A stretch of 10,309 nt of DNA from Nitrospirota bacterium (GTDB lineage: Bacteria; Nitrospirota; Thermodesulfovibrionia; Thermodesulfovibrionales; JdFR-88): assembly GCA_021819985.1 (NCBI GenBank), contig JAKAEG010000089.1, positions 1 through 10,309 of the forward strand. The letters are read 5' to 3'. Position numbers and translations under genes: made by a program. Under the pieces are notes generated by a model that had not been told where the DNA came from, ran no database searches, and was given only the letters and a program-made list of their open reading frames with translations. This document shows positions 5,706-10,309 of the stretch, piece after piece. The stretch's first letter is position 1; every line of letters starts with the position of its first letter.

Positions 5706-6800
5706 ATGAGACTCTTCATCTGCGGCGATGTAATGACAGGCAGAGGCATAGACCAGACACTTCCGCATCCGAATAATGCCAGGATATACGAATCTTTCAT
5801 GGAAAGCGCCATAGGCTATGTGGAACTCGCGGAACGGAAGAATGGTCCCATACCAAGGCAAGCTGGTATTTCCTATATTTGGGGGGATGCCCTTGAGGAA
5901 CTCAAACGTTTCGGGCCGGATTTCAGTCTGATAAATCTTGAGACGGCTGTGACAAAAAACGAAGAACACGAATACAAGGGTATTAATTACAGGATGCACC
6001 CCGGCAATGTGGGATGCTTAAAGGCGGCCGGCATAGACTGCTGCTCGCTTGCCAATAACCATATTCTGGACTTGGGCTATCCTGGACTGGAAGAGACGCT
6101 CGAAACCCTCAAAAAGGCAGGCATACGTTACGCGGGGGCCGGAGGGGACCTAGAAGAGGCGGAAGCCTCCGCAATTCTGGAACATGACGACGGGGGGCGG
6201 GTGCTTGTCTTTTCTTTTGGCCATGTGACAAGCGGCATCCCATTATCCTGGGCCGCCGCCGCGGACAGGCCGGGCGTCAACCTTTTGCCTGACTTGTCAA
6301 ACGCCACGGCGCTCAAAATCAAGAAAAAGGTGGAAGAGGCCCGGCGGAAGGACGATATAGTCATTGCCTCCATACATTGGGGACCCAACTGGGGCTATGA
6401 AGTCCAGAAAGAACAGAGGAAGTTTGCCCGCGAGATCATTGATAAAGCGGGAATCGATATAATCCACGGTCATTCCTCACATCACATAAAGGGTATCGAG
6501 GTGTATAAAAAGAGGCTCATCCTCTATGGCTGCGGAGATTTTATTAACGACTACGAGGGTATTCTGGGTTATGAACAATACAGGGGAGACCTGGGGCTTA
6601 TGTATCTTGTTTCGGTGGAAAGCCCAAAAGGAGCACTCCTTTCCGTTCAGATGATACCCACGCGGGTCCGCCGCTTCCGGGTGGAGCTGGCGGTCGGTAA
6701 GGATGGACTCTGGCTGATGGAGACATTGAACAGGGAAGGCGCCAAATTAGGGACGAACGTTGAGGAAAATGAAGATGGCTCACTTATTCTCAAATGGTAA
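5706..6800 (+). CDS. CapA family protein (PgsA/CapA-type, metallophosphatase fold)
   Basis: From the preferred ATG the protein has 364 residues and starts directly with MRLFICGDVMTGRGID, the usual opening of the bacterial capsule-synthesis CapA family (PF09587). Other family blocks follow in order: DFSLINLETAVT (72-83), SLANNHILDLG (114-124), IVIASIHWGPNWGYE (218-232), and IIHGHSSHHIKGIEV (252-266) with LYGCGDFINDYEG (273-285). The Asp, Asn-His and His-Gly-His residues form the expected metal site of calcineurin-like phosphatases. CapA of Bacillus takes part in poly-gamma-glutamate capsule export; many homologues have other or unknown roles. No signal peptide or anchor is seen with either start, so the protein appears cytoplasmic. 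An upstream in-frame ATG at 5661 adds 15 non-conserved residues; neither start has a good ribosome site. No capB or capC partner is present. Confidence 0.88.
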   Translation: MRLFICGDVMTGRGIDQTLPHPNNARIYESFMESAIGYVELAERKNGPIPRQAGISYIWGDALEELKRFGPDFSLINLETAVTKNEEHEYKGINYRMHPGNVGCLKAAGIDCCSLANNHILDLGYPGLEETLETLKKAGIRYAGAGGDLEEAEASAILEHDDGGRVLVFSFGHVTSGIPLSWAAAADRPGVNLLPDLSNATALKIKKKVEEARRKDDIVIASIHWGPNWGYEVQKEQRKFAREIIDKAGIDIIHGHSSHHIKGIEVYKKRLILYGCGDFINDYEGILGYEQYRGDLGLMYLVSVESPKGALLSVQMIPTRVRRFRVELAVGKDGLWLMETLNREGAKLGTNVEENEDGSLILKW

Positions 6801-6858
6801 GTTTTCTGAAAAGGGCATATCAAATAAAAAATGGCTGATGCGTGAACTGATTAAAATT

Positions 6859-7809
6859 TCAATAAGCGCTTGCCTCATCTAAAAACGCAATTACTGATCT
6901 ATCCAATTCCAGGCTCGCAGCCTTGATAAGCTCATCCAGTTGCTCGATCGAGGTAGCTGACGCAATAGGGGCGGTAACGCTATTTCTCGCCATGAGCCAG
7001 GCCAGGGCAATGGTGGCTGGTTTTGCGCCCATTTTTTGCGCCGCCTCATCCAGGGCCTTTAATATCCGGAATCCCCTCTCATTCAGATATTTGCTTACCA
7101 TAGGCCCCCTCGCCCTAACGGCAAGGTCCTCGCAGTAGCGATATTTCCCGGACAAAAAACCGCTTGCAAGAGAAGAATAGGTTATAACCCCAAGGCCTTT
7201 CTCCTTTACCAAAGGTTCAAATTCTCTTTCGTATTCTTCACGGTCATAAAGGTTATAGCGGGGCTGAAGGGTCTGATAGCCGGTAAATCCTTTGTAGCCG
7301 CTTATCTCCAGTGCCCGGACAAGCCGCCGACTGCTATAATTGGAAGCGCCTATCGCCCTTACCTTGCCCTGTTTGATAAGGGTTTCAAAAGCGTCTAGTG
7401 TCTCATCAAGTGTACTGCCGGGATCATCAGCATGGGCCTGATAGAGATCGATATAATCAGTCTGGAGGCGCTTTAAGGATTCTTCCACTTCAGCCTGAAT
7501 ATATGCTTTTGAAAGCCCTTGTCTCCCTGGGCCCATTGGGAGACCCACTTTTGTGGCTATGAGGACTTTTCTCCGGTTGCTTCTCCTTTTCAACCATTGT
7601 CCGATGATAGTCTCCGACTCCCCTCCTGAATGCCCGGCAACCCATGTGCTATAGACATCCGCCGTATCGATGAGGTTGAATCCGGCACCCACAAAGGCGT
7701 CCAGGAGGTTGAATGCGGTCTCTTCCCGCACCGTCCACCCAAATACATTTCCACCAAGGACAAAAGGGGCGATTTCCAATCCGGTATTTCCCAATCTTCT
7801 TTTTTTCAT
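6859..7809 (-). CDS. Aldo/keto reductase
   Basis: The 316-residue protein begins MKKRRLGNTGLEIAPFVLGG and shows the full AKR catalytic tetrad: Asp48 and Tyr53 in LIDTADVYS, Lys87 in IATKVG and His126 in LYQAHADDP. GKVRAIGASNYSS (148-160) and the C-terminal IASATSIEQLDEL (282-294) cover the NADP(H)-binding part of the TIM barrel. The family reduces aldehydes and ketones with NADPH in the cytoplasm; the substrate cannot be told from sequence. The frame is open upstream to 7914 (TTG), adding 35 basic residues that do not fit the family, so the ATG at 7809 was chosen although its ribosome site is weak (GGGG about 13 nt upstream). An ATG at 7890 is a further alternative. It converges on the capA-like gene with 58 bp between the stops and no clear terminator. 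Confidence 0.9.
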   Translation of the reverse strand: MKKRRLGNTGLEIAPFVLGGNVFGWTVREETAFNLLDAFVGAGFNLIDTADVYSTWVAGHSGGESETIIGQWLKRRSNRRKVLIATKVGLPMGPGRQGLSKAYIQAEVEESLKRLQTDYIDLYQAHADDPGSTLDETLDAFETLIKQGKVRAIGASNYSSRRLVRALEISGYKGFTGYQTLQPRYNLYDREEYEREFEPLVKEKGLGVITYSSLASGFLSGKYRYCEDLAVRARGPMVSKYLNERGFRILKALDEAAQKMGAKPATIALAWLMARNSVTAPIASATSIEQLDELIKAASLELDRSVIAFLDEASAY

Positions 7810-8031
7810 AAGGTTTTTGTTTCCCCGTTTCCTTCTCCCATTTTTTTCGATAAAGGGCATCCTTATATGCAGGTACTGAAGTCTGAACATGATCCTTATG
7901 ACTTCCTGATTCAATCCTATCAGACATGATTTGGATTTGGAGTGGGCTTAGGATTTCAGCTTTTCTGGCCGGGCATATAAATTTTTTACTTAAAAATATA
8001 TTAAATCCCTTGAAAAAAAAGAGTTTTCGAT

Positions 8032-8059
8032 TAAAGTTTTAACTTTAGCCATACGATAA
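8032..8059 (+). promoter_or_regulatory. sigma28-like promoter motif overlapping a palindrome, upstream of the chemoreceptor gene
   Basis: TAAAGTTT (8032-8039) equals the enterobacterial FliA -35 consensus, and TACGATAA (8052-8059) matches GCCGATAA at 6 of 8 bases. The 12-bp gap is one base longer than usual. TAAAGTTTTAACTTTA (8032-8047) is also a perfect palindrome with 7-bp arms, so a repressor or activator site is the competing reading. A chemotaxis gene downstream makes flagellar-type control sensible. Confidence 0.4.
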
Positions 8060-8146
8060 GATATTCAGGCGGCACATATTAAAGAAAAAGGTATGGAACC
8101 TTTTTTAAGATTTTGCGTAAAAACTTATTCATTAGGGGATAAGAAA

Positions 8147-9805
8147 GTGTCAAAAAAAGAGGGGAACTTTTTTAAAGGAAAGACGGTTGCGGGCCGGATG
8201 TACATGCTCGTCGGCCTTACGATACTGTTTACCGCCATTTTAGTTTCGGCTGGTTTTAAAGGTTTTGAGGACCTTTCCTGCATGATCGATCTGATGCATG
8301 ACGATGGTGCTGTCGGCCTTGGCTATCTTGCCGATGCGCAAAACGCCATGTGGCAGCTCCGGTTCGGCGTCTCACAGTACCTGGCGATACCGGATGCCGA
8401 TTCCCGTCAGAAAATAATAGATGGAAGCCAAAAATGGTTCGACACCTTCGATAACGACCTGAGGCTTTATTCCCAGCTCGATAATGGCGATAAGACCAAG
8501 GCCGCGGTTGGCGATCTGATGGACTACTATGGGCAGTACAAGGATGCCCGCCCCAAGTGGTTTGCCCTGATGCAGGCAGGAAAAACCAAAGAGGCTGCGG
8601 ATTTCCGTGCAAGGACCATATTGGTCAGCGGAGCCCAGACGGTCGATGCCTTCAACAAGCTTATGGCTATACAGCTTGACAGGATATCTTTTCTGGACAA
8701 GAGTTCCGACAAGATAGTCTTTGGCGCCAAAGAGCGGCTTGCGGTCATGGGCGTCATCCTTTCCCTGGTGGCTTTGCTGATCTCGCTTTGGATAATGCGA
8801 GGCATACTTAAGGCGATTGCCGGTTTGTCTCAGAGCGTGGATACAATGGCAAAAGGAGACCTCAGGATAAGGATAGAAGATGAGCGCGATGACGAGATAG
8901 GCATTCTCGGGCAGCATATGGACAGCATGGCCAGCGCGTTCAGCCTGATAATAGATGATATCTCGATGTCCGCAGGAGGGGTAGCGTCCACCGTTGAGGT
9001 GCTGAAGAATGAGGCCAAAAACGCTGCGGAAGGGGCCAGGAACCAGGCGTCCCAGGCCCAGCAGATCGCCGTCTCAGCCGAAGAGATGAACCAGACGATA
9101 ACCGACATCGCCAGTAACGCTTCCACTGCCTCAGAATCGTCCTCGGAGATGATGGATCTCGTTGAAGGCGGCAAACAGGTGACGGAAATAACCGTAGACG
9201 TGATAAACGAAGTGAACTCGTCGGCTTCGAAACTTGCCTCCAATATTGAGAAGCTGGACCAAAGCGTTGGGGAGATTGGGGACATCGTCACCGTGATCAA
9301 GGACATCGCGGACCAGACCAACCTGCTTGCGCTGAACGCGGCAATAGAGGCGGCGAGGGCAGGGGACCAGGGGCGCGGTTTTGGAGTGGTCGCCGACGAG
9401 GTCAGAAAACTGGCGGAAAGGACGATCAAGGCGACAACCGAGATATCGGAGAAGATAGGCACGGTTCAGGCGGAATCCGGGCAGACCGCGAACCTGATGA
9501 AAGACGCCTCTAAAGGCTACTCAAAAGCGTCCATGAACGTTAAGAATTTGAACAATGTGCTCAACACTATCCTGACTTCCGTCCAGAAGGTGCGCGACCA
9601 GATAACCCAGATAGCCACAGCGGTCGAGGAGCAGTCAAGCGCGTCGGAAGAGGTAGTGAAGAATATAGAGGCTACGGCCTCCATCTCAAAGGAGATGGAA
9701 AAGATGGCCGGCAATGTGCTTTCCCAGATAGAAAACTTAAGCGGCATAGGCAACACCCTGAAAAAAGATGTGTCGGGTTTCGTAACGATGCGGACCGCCG
9801 CCTGA
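8147..9805 (+). CDS. Methyl-accepting chemotaxis protein
   Basis: Counted from the GTG at 8147, this is a 552-residue chemoreceptor. The first membrane span is at about 20-38 and the second at about 198-216. Between them lies a 155-residue all-helical, charged periplasmic region that looks like a four-helix-bundle sensor. A HAMP domain follows (about 217-270, with MAKGDLRIRIE and DDEIGILG). The cytoplasmic coiled coil carries methylation-type AEEMNQTI and AVEEQSSASEEV segments. The invariant signalling tip is DQTNLLALNAAIEAARAG then GFGVVADEVRKLAERT (about 388-426). It senses a ligand and controls CheA/CheW. The C-terminus ends MRTAA without a CheR-tethering pentapeptide. GTG was chosen because AGGGG sits 8 nt ahead; an ATG at 8093 would add 18 residues but its AAAGG is too close. 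No che genes are adjacent. Confidence 0.94.
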   Translation: MSKKEGNFFKGKTVAGRMYMLVGLTILFTAILVSAGFKGFEDLSCMIDLMHDDGAVGLGYLADAQNAMWQLRFGVSQYLAIPDADSRQKIIDGSQKWFDTFDNDLRLYSQLDNGDKTKAAVGDLMDYYGQYKDARPKWFALMQAGKTKEAADFRARTILVSGAQTVDAFNKLMAIQLDRISFLDKSSDKIVFGAKERLAVMGVILSLVALLISLWIMRGILKAIAGLSQSVDTMAKGDLRIRIEDERDDEIGILGQHMDSMASAFSLIIDDISMSAGGVASTVEVLKNEAKNAAEGARNQASQAQQIAVSAEEMNQTITDIASNASTASESSSEMMDLVEGGKQVTEITVDVINEVNSSASKLASNIEKLDQSVGEIGDIVTVIKDIADQTNLLALNAAIEAARAGDQGRGFGVVADEVRKLAERTIKATTEISEKIGTVQAESGQTANLMKDASKGYSKASMNVKNLNNVLNTILTSVQKVRDQITQIATAVEEQSSASEEVVKNIEATASISKEMEKMAGNVLSQIENLSGIGNTLKKDVSGFVTMRTAA

Positions 9806-9818
9806 TCTTCCCCCGAAG

Positions 9819-9869
9819 AAAAAAGCCCCTTGGTTGATCTCTTGAAAAGATGGGCCAAGGGGCTTTTTT
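9819..9869. terminator. Strong bidirectional Rho-independent terminator
   Basis: AAAAAAGCCCCTTGG (9819-9833) and CCAAGGGGCTTTTTT (9855-9869) form a perfect 15-bp stem, with A/T runs giving a T-tract in both directions and further Ts on the + side. It lies 13 bp after the chemoreceptor stop and about 70 bp after the metF stop, so it can end both convergent transcripts. Confidence 0.92.
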
Positions 9870-9941
9870 ATTTTTACTTTTTTGTTGCCGGGCGGCGAGC
9901 TGCCCGCATTACGATATTCTGCTTTACGGGAAATGAAAAAT

Positions 9942-10309
9942 TTAAAGCAGGCCGGCCTTCTGCATTATAACCGGGACTTTATCCTCCATGCCTATCGCCA
10001 TGATGTGCACGCCGTCGCATATATTTTCTTCCTTCAGGCGGCGGATATGCCTAGCCGCGATGTCCATTCCGGTCTCAAGGGCCTTTTCCTTGCCTGCGGC
10101 CTTCAGCTCCTCTATCAGCTCCTCCGGCACACGGATGCCTGGGACGTTTTTATTGAGGAAATTAGCCATCCCGGCGCTTTTTAATATTACGAGTCCCGCA
10201 AGCACCTTTATGGGGAAGCGCCTGGCCTCGGACATGAATTCCTTGAATTTATCCACATCTTAGACGGCTTGGGTCTGGAAGAATCTGGCGCATGCCCGTA
10301 CCTTCTTTT
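9942..10309 (-). pseudogene. metF: Methylenetetrahydrofolate reductase, C-terminal part, interrupted by an in-frame stop (5' end outside window)
   Basis: The - strand frame from the window edge reads KKVRACARFFQTQAV, then TAA (10262-10260), then DVDKFKEFMSEARRF and on to AGLVILKSAGMANFLNKNVPG, PEELIEEL and CDGVHIMAIGMEDKVP, ending TAA at 9944-9942. FFQTQAV-(Y/F)-D and LKSAGMA..LNKNVPG are conserved blocks of MetF, which reduces 5,10-methylene-THF to 5-methyl-THF. The TAA falls where the family has Tyr or Phe; TAT or TAC differs by one base. A nearby Cys (in RACAR) replaces the usual Gly of AGA. So either the gene has decayed or the bases within 50 nt of the edge contain sequencing or assembly errors. 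A GTG at 10256 could restart translation, but the product would lack most of the barrel. The remaining codons look well preserved. Confidence 0.8.

Noticed and set aside
8830..9462. 210-codon - strand frame
   Set aside because: Antisense to the chemoreceptor signalling domain; its Ser/Ala-rich composition mirrors the coiled coil.
10257..10265. Translational recoding or a reassigned TAA codon in metF
   Set aside because: gmhA, manB and metF itself end normally with TAA, so reassignment is excluded here; mutation or an edge error is simpler.

Overview
The window looks like chromosomal DNA of a Gram-negative bacterium. The evidence is a surface-type lipoprotein, a sedoheptulose-7-phosphate isomerase (heptose for LPS or S-layer glycans), and a chemoreceptor with a periplasmic domain. 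Gene order flips strand often and the protein set would fit an uncultured Desulfobacterota- or Nitrospirota-like lineage, but that placement is only an impression from protein style. No mobile element, CRISPR array, tRNA or rRNA is visible.

Left part (1-4140) is a surface-polysaccharide region. It starts with the last 78 codons of GDP-L-fucose synthase on the + strand. This abuts, with no spacer base, a convergent gene for a 485-residue lipoprotein with a pectate-lyase-like/tailspike-like beta-helix. That gene has a consensus sigma70 promoter, tandem repeats just upstream of the -35 box, a leader of about 265 nt and a strong ribosome binding site. Behind it on the - strand lie gmhA and a phosphomannomutase/phosphoglucomutase gene, 18 bp apart and probably one operon. 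The mutase could supply mannose-1-phosphate for GDP-mannose, and so for the GDP-fucose pathway ending in the first gene; with GmhA it could also feed heptose synthesis.

Middle part (4138-7810): a gene-free stretch of 600 bp with inverted repeats and AT-rich patches; a small MTH1187-type thiamine-binding-like protein (-); then a + strand pair, a conserved-looking protein of unknown function and a CapA/PgsA-type metallophosphatase-fold protein; then a convergent aldo/keto reductase (-).

Right part (7810-10309): a methyl-accepting chemotaxis protein on the + strand preceded by a sigma28-like motif that overlaps a perfect palindrome, followed by a strong 15-bp bidirectional terminator. The 3' part of methylenetetrahydrofolate reductase (metF) then reads inward from the right edge; its reading frame is broken by an in-frame TAA inside a conserved motif.

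I see no convincing new multi-gene system. The most checkable oddities are the interrupted metF, the regulatory region of the beta-helix lipoprotein, and the structured gene-free region at 4138-4737.
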